The position numbers were made by a program, and so were the translations under genes. A DNA stretch of 64,000 bases from Neobacillus cucumis (GTDB taxonomy: Bacteria > Bacillota > Bacilli > Bacillales_B > DSM-18226): the NCBI RefSeq assembly GCF_016107705.1, contig NZ_JAEHGC010000001.1, positions 186,001-250,000 of the forward strand, given 5' to 3'. Positions 1 to 8,543 of this stretch are shown here, one piece after another. Under the pieces are notes generated by a model. It was not told where the DNA came from and did no database searches. It saw only the letters and a list, made by a program, of their open reading frames with translations. The stretch's first letter is position 1, and the number at the start of each line of letters is the position of its first letter.

Positions 1-1
1 A

Positions 2-85
2 TCGCTAAGAGACACAGATGAGGATGGGGCATTTAACGGCATTCATATATCCTATCCTTATAATCGAGGAAGGGATCAATACTGA
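2..85 (+). CDS. possible 3' end of an upstream gene (partial)
   Basis: A reading frame is open from the window edge to a TGA at 83-85 and would encode 27 residues ending in NRGRDQY. An intrinsic terminator starts inside the last codons, which fits the end of a gene entering from the left. No family can be assigned from so short a fragment and the other two frames close early. It could equally be non-coding leader or trailer sequence. Confidence 0.25.
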   Translation, partial: SLRDTDEDGAFNGIHISYPYNRGRDQY

Positions 86-100
86 TCCATCCTCTTTTTC
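66..100 (+). terminator. intrinsic terminator
   Basis: GAGGA...GATCA pairs with TGATC...TCCTC and is followed by TTTTTC. It separates whatever lies upstream from sspH. Confidence 0.6.
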
Positions 101-215
101 CCAAATTAAACGAATTTCTTCTATTATATAATAGAAAGCGTTTACATTATTCATTGAATAAAAGGACATGTACTAACCAAAAATAAAATGAAAAACTGTT
201 TTAGGAGTGAAGGAA

Positions 216-395
216 ATGAATGTAAATCGTGTAAAACAAATTTTATCTTCATCAGCTGATATTGAAGTAAAATACAATGGTGCATCCGTCTGGATTGACC
301 AATTAAACGAAGATGGAAGGACCGCAACCGTTCATTTACGGGGACCACTTGAAGAGCGTTCTACTGTTGAAATTCATGAGTTAATCGAGGAATAA
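216..395 (+). CDS. sspH: small acid-soluble spore protein, SspH family
   Basis: This 59-aa protein belongs to the H-type small acid-soluble spore proteins, minor proteins made in the forespore and found in the spore core. The family pattern is visible: an N-terminal MNVNRVKQILSS helix, then VKYNGASVWIDQLNEDG, and a C-terminal VEIHELIEE. The ATG at 216 is chosen over the GTG at 207 because TTAGGAG (201-207) lies 8 nt before the ATG and overlaps the GTG. The gene stands alone between two terminators. Forespore-specific transcription is expected from the family, but I did not identify a convincing sigma-G promoter. Confidence 0.85.
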   Translation: MNVNRVKQILSSSADIEVKYNGASVWIDQLNEDGRTATVHLRGPLEERSTVEIHELIEE

Positions 396-401
396 TCATT
401 T

Positions 402-435
402 AACCACCTATTTTTTCAAATGGGTGGTTTTTTTA
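402..435 (+). terminator. terminator of sspH
   Basis: AACCACC and GGTGGTT form the stem and are followed by a T run, seven bases after the sspH stop codon. Confidence 0.85.
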
Positions 436-467
436 AAATAAATAAGACAGGAAGTTTTCCTGTCTTA
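436..467 (-). terminator. reverse-strand terminator
   Basis: On the minus strand TAAGACAGGAA and TTCCTGTCTTA form an 11-bp stem followed by TTTATTTT. It overlaps the stop codon of the small gene at 465-626 and ends the acyl-CoA dehydrogenase transcription unit. Confidence 0.7.
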
Positions 468-626
468 TACCATATCTTCGTTTTCTCTTTCTATTTCACT
501 AGGCTGGGGTTGTTCATTTTGAACGATGCTTCCGAGTACTTCTCTGTCCATCTTGCCGGCATCCTTACCGGCCCCGGGTGCGATATGAGACATTGGCAGT
601 TGTTCTAATTCTTTACCTCTTGGCAA
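465..626 (-). CDS. hypothetical small protein (53 aa)
   Basis: This short gene reads M(TTG)PRGKELEQLPMSHIAPGAG at its start and has an acidic, glutamine-rich tail ending in ENEDMV. The TTG start sits nine bases after a clear AAGGAG on the minus strand and the gene ends at a strong terminator, so it looks real. It lies about 45 bases downstream of the acyl-CoA dehydrogenase stop and may share its transcript. The protein is hydrophilic with no membrane segment or cysteine. I do not recognise the family; its size and context would fit a small spore-associated protein, but that is a guess. Confidence 0.6.
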   Translation of the reverse strand: MPRGKELEQLPMSHIAPGAGKDAGKMDREVLGSIVQNEQPQPSEIERENEDMV

Positions 627-670
627 CTTTCTTCACTCCTTTTTCTTAGAGTGTGCATTTCCAATAGGTT

Positions 671-1825
671 TTACTCCCCAGTCTTCGCTATTGCATGTTT
701 GGCAAGAAGCTGAATCGTCATATCATCCATAGGCGGATTGTGAAGGCCGGCTCTCACATCACGATAATAACGCTGCAATGGGTTTTTTAATAAAAGGCTC
801 TTAGCCCCGACAATTCTCATTGCAAGATCGACAATGTTTATGGCCGAATTCGTAATGGTCATTTTAACTGCACCTAACACCGGCCCCATCTGATTCCGCT
901 CTTGAACACCTGAAGAATCCCATTCTTTAGCCACCGAATATAAAAAGTACTCAGCCTCCATGATCCGCCATTCAATTTCACCAATTTTTTGCTTGACGTT
1001 CGGTAAATCTATAATCGCTCCCTTTATACTACTTGGGGAATACTCTTTGGCAAATTGAATACAATAGTTTTTTGCCGCTTTGGCAATCCCAAGATAACAG
1101 GCCGGAATATGGAGAAGCCAGCCGCTTGGTTTTTTCCCTTCTACTCCAAGCTGTTCAACAAAGAATTCGTCAGGCACTTTCGCATTTTTAAGTATTAAAT
1201 CATGGCTTCCCGTACCCCGTAAGGCAATACTATCCCATGTTTCTTCAATGGAAACCCCTTCTGTAGAGCGGGGAATAAGAAAATTTCCAACCTGGTCTGT
1301 TTCTTTGATTGCTGCACTAACAATAAAATAATCAAGCACAGGAGACATGGTAGTAAACGTCTTTCTGCCATTTATTATCCAGCAGTCACCTTGTTTTACC
1401 GCAATCGTTTCGGGCCTGCCCCCTCGCGTCGGACTTCCGGTACTTGGTTCTGTCGCAGCACTGTTGATTAATGCCCCTTTTTTAACTTCCTCACAAAGCA
1501 TTTTAAAGACCGACTCTTCCCAATTTTCTTTTTCTCCGAGATTCATCATGATTCCCATATGCCAGCCAATCGAGAGTGCCGTGGCCCCATCGCCTTCTGC
1601 CATCTTTTCCTGTAGACGTAGTAATTCATATAAAGAAATTTCTTTACCGCCATGTTTCTTAGGAACAGTTAAGGCAGTATATCCTGTATTTTTCAGATCA
1701 TCCATATTTGCAAACGGAAAACTTCCCTCGATATCCACTTGATGTGCACGTAATGAAAATTGCTTGGCTATGGTACTCATGATTTCGAGACGTTCTTCAA
1801 CTGAATTTTTTTCTAAAAAACTCAT
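671..1825 (-). CDS. ydbM: acyl-CoA dehydrogenase family flavoprotein, YdbM-like
   Basis: The 384-aa product has the usual acyl-CoA dehydrogenase layout: an N-terminal helical domain (about 1-110), a central beta domain and a C-terminal helical bundle. The substrate-binding stretch INSAATEPSTGSPTRGG and the beta-domain motif FTTMSPVLDYFIVSA are clear. It should bind FAD and introduce a 2,3-double bond into an acyl-CoA. It resembles B. subtilis YdbM in length and sequence; the true substrate is unknown. The catalytic base was not assigned with certainty. The ATG at 1825 follows a GGAGAGG. No electron-transfer flavoprotein or other beta-oxidation gene is adjacent, so it appears to be monocistronic or followed only by the small gene at 465-626. 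Confidence 0.8.
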   Translation of the reverse strand: MSFLEKNSVEERLEIMSTIAKQFSLRAHQVDIEGSFPFANMDDLKNTGYTALTVPKKHGGKEISLYELLRLQEKMAEGDGATALSIGWHMGIMMNLGEKENWEESVFKMLCEEVKKGALINSAATEPSTGSPTRGGRPETIAVKQGDCWIINGRKTFTTMSPVLDYFIVSAAIKETDQVGNFLIPRSTEGVSIEETWDSIALRGTGSHDLILKNAKVPDEFFVEQLGVEGKKPSGWLLHIPACYLGIAKAAKNYCIQFAKEYSPSSIKGAIIDLPNVKQKIGEIEWRIMEAEYFLYSVAKEWDSSGVQERNQMGPVLGAVKMTITNSAINIVDLAMRIVGAKSLLLKNPLQRYYRDVRAGLHNPPMDDMTIQLLAKHAIAKTGE

Positions 1826-1845
1826 CTAATCCTCTCCAATTCATA

Positions 1846-1875
1846 AAAACCATCCAAACATTTAAGGATGGTTTT
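1846..1875 (-). terminator. terminator of the ktr transcription unit
   Basis: AAAACCATCC and GGATGGTTTT form a symmetrical stem around TTAAATGTTT, just past the stop codon of the KtrA-like gene. Confidence 0.8.
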
Positions 1876-1888
1876 ACTATCTATCTGT

Positions 1889-2542
1889 CTATTCTATATT
1901 CGAAAATCGCTCCAAATCACTATTTTCCCCGATTACGACAAGAACATCGCCACTCGCAATTTTCTTATCAGGAGATGGGGTAATATTGATTTCATGCCCA
2001 TGTCGAATGGCTATCACTGTTAGATTAAATTTCGCCCTAAGGTCAAGTTCCCTTAGTGTTTTTTCCGTCATTTTTTCAGGTATTTTCACTTCCTCCACGC
2101 TATAATCCTTTGAAATTTCAATGAAATTTAGAACGTTTGGAGAAAGAAGCTGATGCGCCACCCTGATTCCCATATCTCTTTCCGGATATACCACCCAATC
2201 GGCTCCAACTTTTTTAAGAACTTGACCATGTAATTTATTAAGTGCTTTGGCAATTACTTTTTTAACCCCAAGTTCTTTTAACAGCAGGACACTAAGGATG
2301 CTTGCTTGAATGTCATTTCCAATTGCCACAATGACGGTGTCAATATTACGGATGCCGATGGATTTCAACGCTTCGGCATCCGTCGAATCGGCAATTAATG
2401 CATGTGTCGTATATGGATGGGCATCATCCACCCGCTCCTCATTTACGTCCACGCCAAGAACTTCTTTACCTGATTCGAATAATTTCGTTGCAATACTAAG
2501 GCCAAATCTTCCTAATCCAATCACTGCATATTGTTCTGTCAT
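1889..2542 (-). CDS. ktrA: Ktr potassium-uptake regulatory subunit (RCK protein)
   Basis: This 217-aa cytosolic protein is the nucleotide-binding ring subunit that gates a KtrB-type potassium/sodium transporter. The N-terminal RCK_N Rossmann fold shows YAVIGLGRFGLSIA and the conserved VDVNEERV and ADSTDAEAL elements; the last 80 residues form the RCK_C domain, which in the family binds c-di-AMP. The start is placed at 2542, not at the upstream GTG at 2575, because AGGAGGT lies 8-10 bases before this ATG and this start gives the family's usual length. It follows the ktrB-like gene by 25 bases. It could be ktrC rather than ktrA; the linked membrane subunit favours a ktrAB-like pair. No ydaO-type c-di-AMP riboswitch is visible in the short spacer. 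Confidence 0.85.
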   Translation of the reverse strand: MTEQYAVIGLGRFGLSIATKLFESGKEVLGVDVNEERVDDAHPYTTHALIADSTDAEALKSIGIRNIDTVIVAIGNDIQASILSVLLLKELGVKKVIAKALNKLHGQVLKKVGADWVVYPERDMGIRVAHQLLSPNVLNFIEISKDYSVEEVKIPEKMTEKTLRELDLRAKFNLTVIAIRHGHEINITPSPDKKIASGDVLVVIGENSDLERFSNIE

Positions 2543-2567
2543 GGAAATTAACCTCCTGCCGTTAGAT

Positions 2568-3905
2568 TTAACCAATCATAATTTTCCCTTTAGGGTATCG
2601 GAACGCATCCGGATTTCTTCTCATTGTCACTGCAAAAGCAATCGTTAATGGCCCAACTCTGCCGGCAAACATCGTAAAAATTATCAATCCCTTACCTACA
2701 TGAGACAGCTCTGGAGTTAATCCCATTGAAAGTCCTACAGTGGCAAAGGCTGACGTTGCTTCAAATAGGATCATTAAAAAGTCTTTGCCGCTTTCGGTAA
2801 TGGTTAAAAGCATCGTAATCACTACAACTAGAAATAATCCGCTAAATGCAACTGTTATCGCTTTATAGATCGTTTCATAAACAATCCGCTGGCGGTAAAA
2901 AATAACATCTTCCTTCCCGCGGATTTGGGACCAAACCGCACCGATAAGAGTGGTAAAGGTAGTGGTTTTAATACCGCCCCCTGTGGAACCCGGTGAGGCA
3001 CCAATAAACATTAAGATAATGATTAAAAATAATGAAGGGTGAGTCATATCGCCAATACTGATGGTATTAGCCCCCGCTGTTCTCGCTGTAACCGATTGAA
3101 ACAACGCACCAAGAAATTTCCCTAAAAAGGATAATGGTTTTAATGTTTTTGGATTTGCATACTCAAATGAAAAAACACCAATTGTTCCAACCACTAATAA
3201 AAATAAACTTGTCATCAGGACGATTTTTGTATGTAAAGATAACCGTTTAGAAACTCGAAATTCGTAAATCTCATTCATAACAATAAAGCCAATCCCGCCT
3301 AAGGTAATTAAGGCACAGCTGGTAAGTACAACACTAGGATCATCAACATAACTTGTTAAACTGTGAAATTCCCCCATTAGATCAAAGCCGGCGTTATTAA
3401 AAAGCGATATTGCATGAAATATCCCATAATAAATGGCCTTACCCAGGGGCATATCAAATGAAAACCGGAGTGCAAACAAAGAGGCGCCGGTTAATTCAAT
3501 TACCGCAGTAAAAATTAAAATTCGTCTTGCTAACCTTACGATTCCTTCCATTGAAAGGTTATTCAGCGATTCTTGAAGTAGGATTCTTTCTTTTAATGAG
3601 ATTCTTTTTCCAATCAGAAAGGCAAAGAGAGTAGCAAATGTCATGAACCCTAACCCACCGATTTGAATCATGAATAAAATGACCAGCTGGCCGAACATTG
3701 TAAAGGTGGTTCCAGTATCTACGACAACAAGTCCAGTTACACAAGTGGCAGAAGTTGCGGTAAATAAGGCATTAAGAAAAGATAACCCTTGTCCATTTGT
3801 TGTTGAGATTGGCATTGTTAATAGTAAAGCACCAATTAATATAATCAGCGCGAATCCCAGGACCAGTATTTTTGGAGGGTCAAGATAAAATTTTTTTCGC
3901 TGCAT
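2568..3905 (-). CDS. ktrB: Ktr potassium transporter membrane subunit, KtrB/KtrD type
   Basis: The 445-aa membrane protein belongs to the TrkH/KtrB superfamily of potassium-translocating subunits. Four pore-loop repeats with filter glycines can be read: ATSATCVTGLVV, SLFNNAGFDLMG, SVTARTAGANT and EATSAFATVGLSMG. The conserved GASPGSTGGGIKTTT precedes the third membrane pair. It sits directly upstream of its RCK partner; the order is ktrB then ktrA, the reverse of the B. subtilis ktrAB operon. Only 26 bases separate it from the NhaD/ArsB-type gene upstream, so the three genes probably form one transcript concerned with monovalent cation or pH balance. Assignment to KtrB versus KtrD is not certain. 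Confidence 0.87.
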   Translation of the reverse strand: MQRKKFYLDPPKILVLGFALIILIGALLLTMPISTTNGQGLSFLNALFTATSATCVTGLVVVDTGTTFTMFGQLVILFMIQIGGLGFMTFATLFAFLIGKRISLKERILLQESLNNLSMEGIVRLARRILIFTAVIELTGASLFALRFSFDMPLGKAIYYGIFHAISLFNNAGFDLMGEFHSLTSYVDDPSVVLTSCALITLGGIGFIVMNEIYEFRVSKRLSLHTKIVLMTSLFLLVVGTIGVFSFEYANPKTLKPLSFLGKFLGALFQSVTARTAGANTISIGDMTHPSLFLIIILMFIGASPGSTGGGIKTTTFTTLIGAVWSQIRGKEDVIFYRQRIVYETIYKAITVAFSGLFLVVVITMLLTITESGKDFLMILFEATSAFATVGLSMGLTPELSHVGKGLIIFTMFAGRVGPLTIAFAVTMRRNPDAFRYPKGKIMIG

Positions 3906-3931
3906 AGTTTTCTCCTAACCTAATATGGTGT

Positions 3932-5212
3932 CTATAATAAATATCTAACATAAATATAAATCATTGAAATAAAAATGGATAATAACATGAGAGGAAAGCC
4001 GACCTTTAAATATTTCATAAACGTTATATGGTATCCTTCCTTCGATGCGATTCCAGCTACCACCAAATTAGCACTGGCACCAATAAGGGTTCCATTTCCA
4101 CCTAAACATGCTCCAAGAGAAAGACTCCACCATAATGGATCCAAATTGGTAATACCCAATTTCCCCATTTCTTTAATCATCGGAATCATGGTCGCAACAA
4201 ACGGAATATTATCAACAAATGCCGAGATAATCGCACTCATCCAAAGAATTAAAATCGTGGTTGCCTTTGGTTCTCCCCCTGTAAGTGCAATTGCTTTTTT
4301 AGCAACTGCAGCAACAAGACCTGTTTCAACCAAACCGCCAACGATGACAAATAAACCAATGAAAAAGAAAAGGGTTGTCCATTCTACTTTTTCCAATACC
4401 GTAACTAAATATTTGTCCCCAGTCAGTAAAAGCAAGATAAAAGCCCCGATTAAGGCAATTGTAGCAGTCTCAATATGTATAATTTGATGAGCAAAAAAGC
4501 CGCCCAATGTAAGGGCAATGACAAATATACATTTTGCTAGTAAATCATAATCCTTCAATTCTTGTTTCGCATTTTTACCTAATAGATGATTCTTTAGTTC
4601 ATTTGTTGATTTTAGTTGTTTCTTATATATTAACGTAAATATAAAAATGGTAACAACTAAGATGATGATGTTAATCAATGCTAGATTATTGATAAATGTC
4701 ATAAAATCTAATGATTTTACCGCACTTCCAATCATCAGGTTTGGAGGGTCCCCAATCATGGTTGCAGTTCCACCGATATTGGATGCAAATATTTCTGACA
4801 TTAAAAATGGAATGGGGTGTACCTTTAGCTGATGAGTAATACTTAAGGTAACCGGTACAACAAGAAGAACCGTTGTAACATTATCAAGAAAAGCAGAAGC
4901 CACAGCAGTAAAAAAACTCAATACAATTAAAATCCGAACCGGTTCCCCCTTTACCTTCTGGGCGGCCCATACAGCAATAAATTCAAAAACACCTGTTTGT
5001 GAAGTGATTCCGACAATAATCATCATACCAACCAAGAGACCAATTGTATTAAAGTCAATATGATGAACCGCCGACTTCTGATCTAGTATCCCAAAAGCAA
5101 CCATCAAAAGACCGCCCAGCATAGCAATCGTCGTCCGATGAATTTTTTCCGAAATAATTGTCGCATATGTAAATAAAAAAATAATCAAGGCAATCCACTC
5201 TTGTGATCCCAT
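3932..5212 (-). CDS. ArsB/NhaD-family ion transporter
   Basis: This 426-aa polytopic protein belongs to the ion transporter superfamily that holds ArsB, NhaD and P-protein. Internal duplication is clear: DNVTTVLLVVPVTL with GDPPNLMIGSA in the first half, and DNIPFVATMIPMI with GASANLVVAGIA in the second, matching the family's two inverted hairpin motifs. About eleven membrane segments are expected. The family moves sodium against protons, or arsenite, or tricarboxylates; the cotranscribed Ktr genes favour a cation/proton role but do not prove it. It is the first gene of the minus-strand run, and ATG 5212 follows an AAGGGGAGTAGGAG sequence. Confidence 0.75.
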   Translation of the reverse strand: MGSQEWIALIIFLFTYATIISEKIHRTTIAMLGGLLMVAFGILDQKSAVHHIDFNTIGLLVGMMIIVGITSQTGVFEFIAVWAAQKVKGEPVRILIVLSFFTAVASAFLDNVTTVLLVVPVTLSITHQLKVHPIPFLMSEIFASNIGGTATMIGDPPNLMIGSAVKSLDFMTFINNLALINIIILVVTIFIFTLIYKKQLKSTNELKNHLLGKNAKQELKDYDLLAKCIFVIALTLGGFFAHQIIHIETATIALIGAFILLLLTGDKYLVTVLEKVEWTTLFFFIGLFVIVGGLVETGLVAAVAKKAIALTGGEPKATTILILWMSAIISAFVDNIPFVATMIPMIKEMGKLGITNLDPLWWSLSLGACLGGNGTLIGASANLVVAGIASKEGYHITFMKYLKVGFPLMLLSIFISMIYIYVRYLL

Positions 5213-5375
5213 GCTCCTACTCCCCTTATATATAATAGATACAGAAAAAAATATACTACTCTCATTTATATATGTAAATATTTATTATCTTTTAATAACT
5301 CTGATTTTAGGAATTTCAATAAAATATAATTAAAAACTTCGTAAGTGTTAAAAATAGTACTAACAATGAAAGTTT

Positions 5376-5418
5376 TGTGTCAAACCTCACTGTTTATTCT
5401 CCAAAAATCAATTATAAT
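5376..5418 (+). promoter_or_regulatory. candidate Fnr-dependent promoter of narK-PAS
   Basis: TGTGT-CAAACC-TCACT (5376-5391) differs from the Fnr consensus TGTGA-N6-TCACA at two outer positions. A perfect TATAAT follows at 5413-5418. A start site about seven bases further on would put the centre of the site near -41.5, the usual class II activator position. The rest of the 300-base gap 5213-5512 is AT-rich and shows only the short inverted repeat ATTCAT/ATGAAT at 5476-5491. Confidence 0.5.
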
Positions 5419-5512
5419 AACAAAAGGAAAATTTCCCCACAAAAAGAATGATTAATTTCTAATGAGGGGAACCTATTCATTTTATAATGAATCATTATTA
5501 AGGGGGATTTGA

Positions 5513-7018
5513 ATGAATCAAGGACCAAAACAACTCTTTGTTCAAACCGGAAGCCTTGTTGCCGGTTTTATGGTTTGGGTACTTATTTCTTCACTTATGC
5601 CATTTATTAAAGCAGATATTAACTTATCTACAACCCAAATTGCCTGGGCCACTGCTGTTCCGGTCATCCTTGGATCACTACTAAGGGTTCCAATTGGTTT
5701 TTGGACGAATCGATTTGGTGCAAGAGCCTTATTTACCATTTGTTTTCTTGTTCTGCTGATCCCTATCGCGGTCCTTAGCTTCGCCAATTCATTTGCCATG
5801 CTCATATTGGGAGGGTTTTTACTGGGGATTGGCGGCGCGCTATTTTCTATCGGTGTAACTTCATTACCGAAGTATTATGAGAAAAAAAAGCATGGATTTA
5901 TTAACGGGATCTATGGTGCCGGAAATATCGGGACAGCTATCACCTCTTTTTCCGCTCCTGTTCTTGCAACTGCGTACGGTTGGAGAAGCACGATTAAAGT
6001 CTTTCTAATTGTTGTCTTGGTTTTTGCTGTCATTAATTTCTTATTAGGTGACCGAAAAGAGCGAAAAGTGAATAACTCCTTTTCCGTGGTTATTAAAGAG
6101 GTTTATCGGAACCCAAAACTATGGCTGCTAAGTTTATTTTATTTCATCACATTTGGGTCATTTGTTGCTTTTACAATTTATTTGCCGTCCTTTTTAGTCA
6201 ATCACTTTGAATTAGAGAAGGTAGATGCGGGTCTCCGGACAGCAGGTTTTATTGCTATTGCCACTCTTTTTAGACCTGTGGGCGGCTGGCTCAGTGATAA
6301 GCTGAATCCTTTGTTAATCTTAATGTTTGTTTTCTTTTGGCTTACCTTTGCGGGTTTTCTCTTGTCTTTTACCCCTTCCTTGCCGATTTATTCCTTTGGC
6401 TGCCTATTAGTGGCATTTTGTGCAGGGATTGGCAATGGTGCCATTTTTAAGCTTGTCCCGTTGTTCTTTTCAAAGCAGGCAGGTGTGGTAAATGGTATTG
6501 TATCCGCAATGGGTGGACTCGGGGGATTTTTCCCTCCATTAATTTTAACTATCCTATTTAACTGGACCGGGCATTACGCGATCGGCTTTATGTCTTTGTC
6601 CGAAATTTCATTATCAAGCTTCGTTTTAGTTGTCTGGCTTTACTATCAGGATAAACTTGATATTTCGAATAAAATTGTCAATCATGCCGTCGATGGCATC
6701 GTGGTAACTGATCCGAATGGAATTATTCAAAAAATAAATCCGGCATTTACAAAAATCACCGGTTACCGTCAAGAAGAGGTAGTTGGAAAGACACCAAGCG
6801 TTCTCCAGTCAGGAGAACACAATAATGATTTTTATAAAAGTATGTGGAATCAGTTGAGAGAAGAAGGATTTTGGGAAGGTCATATTTGGAATAAACGTAA
6901 AAATCAAGAACTCTATAAGGAATGGTTAACTATTACAGCCATTAAGGATGAATCAGGCCAAACAAAAAACTTTGTTGGGATGTTCAGTGAAGAACGCGAA
7001 GAAGAAGAAAAAAAATAA
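5513..7018 (+). CDS. NarK-type nitrate/nitrite MFS transporter fused to a C-terminal PAS domain
   Basis: The 501-aa product has two parts. Residues 1 to about 380 form a 12-segment MFS transporter of the nitrate/nitrite porter family, with RVPIGFWTNRFGAR in the loop after helix 2, GIGGALFSIGVTSLPKYY in helix 5, and ATLFRPVGGWLSDK in the second half. Residues from about 390 form a PAS domain: VDGIVVTDPNGIIQKINPAF, ITGYRQEEVVGK and the GFWEGHIWNKRKN stretch typical of sensory PAS-PAC units. The protein ends in EEREEEEKK with no kinase or cyclase. The PAS domain may sense redox, oxygen or a ligand and tune transport; this is inference. ATG 5513 follows AAGGGGG. The second half of a transporter is not interrupted, so the fusion is intact and not a misread junction. 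Confidence 0.85.
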   Translation: MNQGPKQLFVQTGSLVAGFMVWVLISSLMPFIKADINLSTTQIAWATAVPVILGSLLRVPIGFWTNRFGARALFTICFLVLLIPIAVLSFANSFAMLILGGFLLGIGGALFSIGVTSLPKYYEKKKHGFINGIYGAGNIGTAITSFSAPVLATAYGWRSTIKVFLIVVLVFAVINFLLGDRKERKVNNSFSVVIKEVYRNPKLWLLSLFYFITFGSFVAFTIYLPSFLVNHFELEKVDAGLRTAGFIAIATLFRPVGGWLSDKLNPLLILMFVFFWLTFAGFLLSFTPSLPIYSFGCLLVAFCAGIGNGAIFKLVPLFFSKQAGVVNGIVSAMGGLGGFFPPLILTILFNWTGHYAIGFMSLSEISLSSFVLVVWLYYQDKLDISNKIVNHAVDGIVVTDPNGIIQKINPAFTKITGYRQEEVVGKTPSVLQSGEHNNDFYKSMWNQLREEGFWEGHIWNKRKNQELYKEWLTITAIKDESGQTKNFVGMFSEEREEEEKK

Positions 7019-7027
7019 AGAGGGATC

Positions 7028-7059
7028 AACAGCTTTCCAATCGGAAGGCTGTTTTTTTT
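7028..7059 (+). terminator. terminator of narK-PAS
   Basis: AACAGCTTTCC and GGAAGGCTGTT form the stem and are followed by an eight-base T run. Confidence 0.85.
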
Positions 7060-7138
7060 GCTCATTTTTTATTTAATAAAATGGCTTTTTGACAACTTTT
7101 TGACTTTGAACCTATGTTCACATTTCCTTCACCATTTT

Positions 7139-7182
7139 TGTGACGTACGTCACAAATTTCATGTTACCATCTGTTTTATAGT
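7139..7182 (+). promoter_or_regulatory. Fnr box and promoter of narK
   Basis: TGTGACGTACGTCACA (7139-7154) is a perfect 16-bp palindrome matching the Fnr/CRP-family consensus TGTGA-N6-TCACA. A TATAGT at 7177-7182 is correctly placed as a -10, with a start near 7189. The site is then centred at about -42, so oxygen limitation should activate the gene through Fnr. Confidence 0.8.
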
Positions 7183-7241
7183 TTCAATATAAACAACAGA
7201 CATTCAAAAAATATAAATTTAGAATTTAGGAGGAGACAATA

Positions 7242-8543
7242 ATGGCACGAATTAATTATTGGAATCCAGAGGACGAAAAATTTTGGAAAACAGAAGGAAG
7301 GAAACACGCACAAAGAAATCTATGGATCTCAGTACCATCTCTAATGCTAGCTTTCATCGTTTGGCAAATCTGGTCAGTGGTTGCCGTGAGACTAAACGAT
7401 ATTGGCTTCCATTATACAGAAGAACAACTATTTACACTTGCTGCTATCCCAGGACTTGTCGGAGCAACACTTCGCTTTGTTTATACCTTTGCAGTTGGTA
7501 CATTCGGTGGAAAGAACTGGACAGTCATTTCCACTGCGATTTTAGCAATCCCTGCCATCGGAATTGGTTTTGCAGTACAAAATCCCGACACACCATTTTC
7601 AATAATGCTTTTGTTGGCTGCTCTTTGTGGTCTTGGCGGCGGTAACTTTTCATCATCTTCAGCGAATATCAGCTTTTTCTTTCCGAAAAAAGAAAAAGGT
7701 ACAGCACTTGGTATTAATGGCGGTTTAGGAAATATGGGCGTTTCCGTTGTACAATTTGTAACACCATTGATTATTACTTCCAGCACCTTCGCATTTGTTG
7801 GCGGCAAACAAGTATTATCTACTGGTCAACATGTTTGGTTACAAAATGCTGCATTTATCTGGGTAATCCCTATTGTTATTGTTACATTACTTGCACTATT
7901 TAAAATGGATAACGTACCAAATGCAAAACAATCTGTTGCAGATCAATTTGTGATTGTGAAACGTAAGCATACTTGGATTATGACCATCCTTTATATTGCA
8001 ACATTTGGTTCCTTTATTGGGTATTCAGCGGCATTTCCGCTTCTATTAAAATCTCAATTTCCTGAGCACCTCTCTCTTGCCTTCCTTGGTGCTTTAGTGG
8101 CAGCGGCAGCAAGGCCTGTTGGCGGCTGGTTGGCTGATAAGTTTGGCGGTGCGAAGGTAACCGCGTATGTATTTGTGGTTATGGCAATTGGTGCTTTCGG
8201 TGTTATTTATTTCTTAAATGATAAGCAATTTGCTGGTTTCTTGGTAGCATTCTTGGTTCTTTTCTTAGCATCTGGTATTGGCTCTGGATCAACGTTCCAA
8301 ATGATTCCGAATATCTTTGTTCCAAAAGAAGCAGCACCAGTAATTGGGTTTTCAGCAGCATTTGCTGCCTATGGTTCTTTCTTCATTCCAAAACTATTCG
8401 GCTGGTCTATTAATACTACAGGTTCATATGTAACTGCATTTTACTTCTTTATAGGTTTCTATGTAATTAGTTTTGGTCTTAACTGGTTCTTCTATCAAAG
8501 AAAATCAACAGCAGCTAAAACATTGGCAAAACAAGTCGGTTAA
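7242..8543 (+). CDS. narK: nitrate/nitrite transporter, NarK
   Basis: This 433-aa membrane protein is an MFS transporter of the nitrate/nitrite porter family. The first nitrate signature reads CGLGGGNFSSSSANISFFFP and is followed by KGTALGINGGLGNMGVSVVQ; the second half carries RPVGGWLADKFGG and GIGSGSTFQMIPNIF. It should exchange nitrate for nitrite, or import nitrate with protons, during nitrate respiration. The start has AGGAGG nine bases upstream. The perfect Fnr box in its promoter supports anaerobic use. Unlike its neighbour it has no PAS extension. No nar or nas genes are in the window. Confidence 0.92.
   Translation: MARINYWNPEDEKFWKTEGRKHAQRNLWISVPSLMLAFIVWQIWSVVAVRLNDIGFHYTEEQLFTLAAIPGLVGATLRFVYTFAVGTFGGKNWTVISTAILAIPAIGIGFAVQNPDTPFSIMLLLAALCGLGGGNFSSSSANISFFFPKKEKGTALGINGGLGNMGVSVVQFVTPLIITSSTFAFVGGKQVLSTGQHVWLQNAAFIWVIPIVIVTLLALFKMDNVPNAKQSVADQFVIVKRKHTWIMTILYIATFGSFIGYSAAFPLLLKSQFPEHLSLAFLGALVAAAARPVGGWLADKFGGAKVTAYVFVVMAIGAFGVIYFLNDKQFAGFLVAFLVLFLASGIGSGSTFQMIPNIFVPKEAAPVIGFSAAFAAYGSFFIPKLFGWSINTTGSYVTAFYFFIGFYVISFGLNWFFYQRKSTAAKTLAKQVG

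Noticed and set aside
1347..1742. 131-aa plus-strand ORF opposite the acyl-CoA dehydrogenase
   Set aside because: It is antisense to a well-supported gene, has no ribosome site and shows no recognisable family; it is a shadow frame.
3906..5512. c-di-AMP (ydaO) riboswitch for the ktr genes
   Set aside because: The spacer before ktrB is only 26 bases and the region upstream of the first gene shows no ydaO-like structure.
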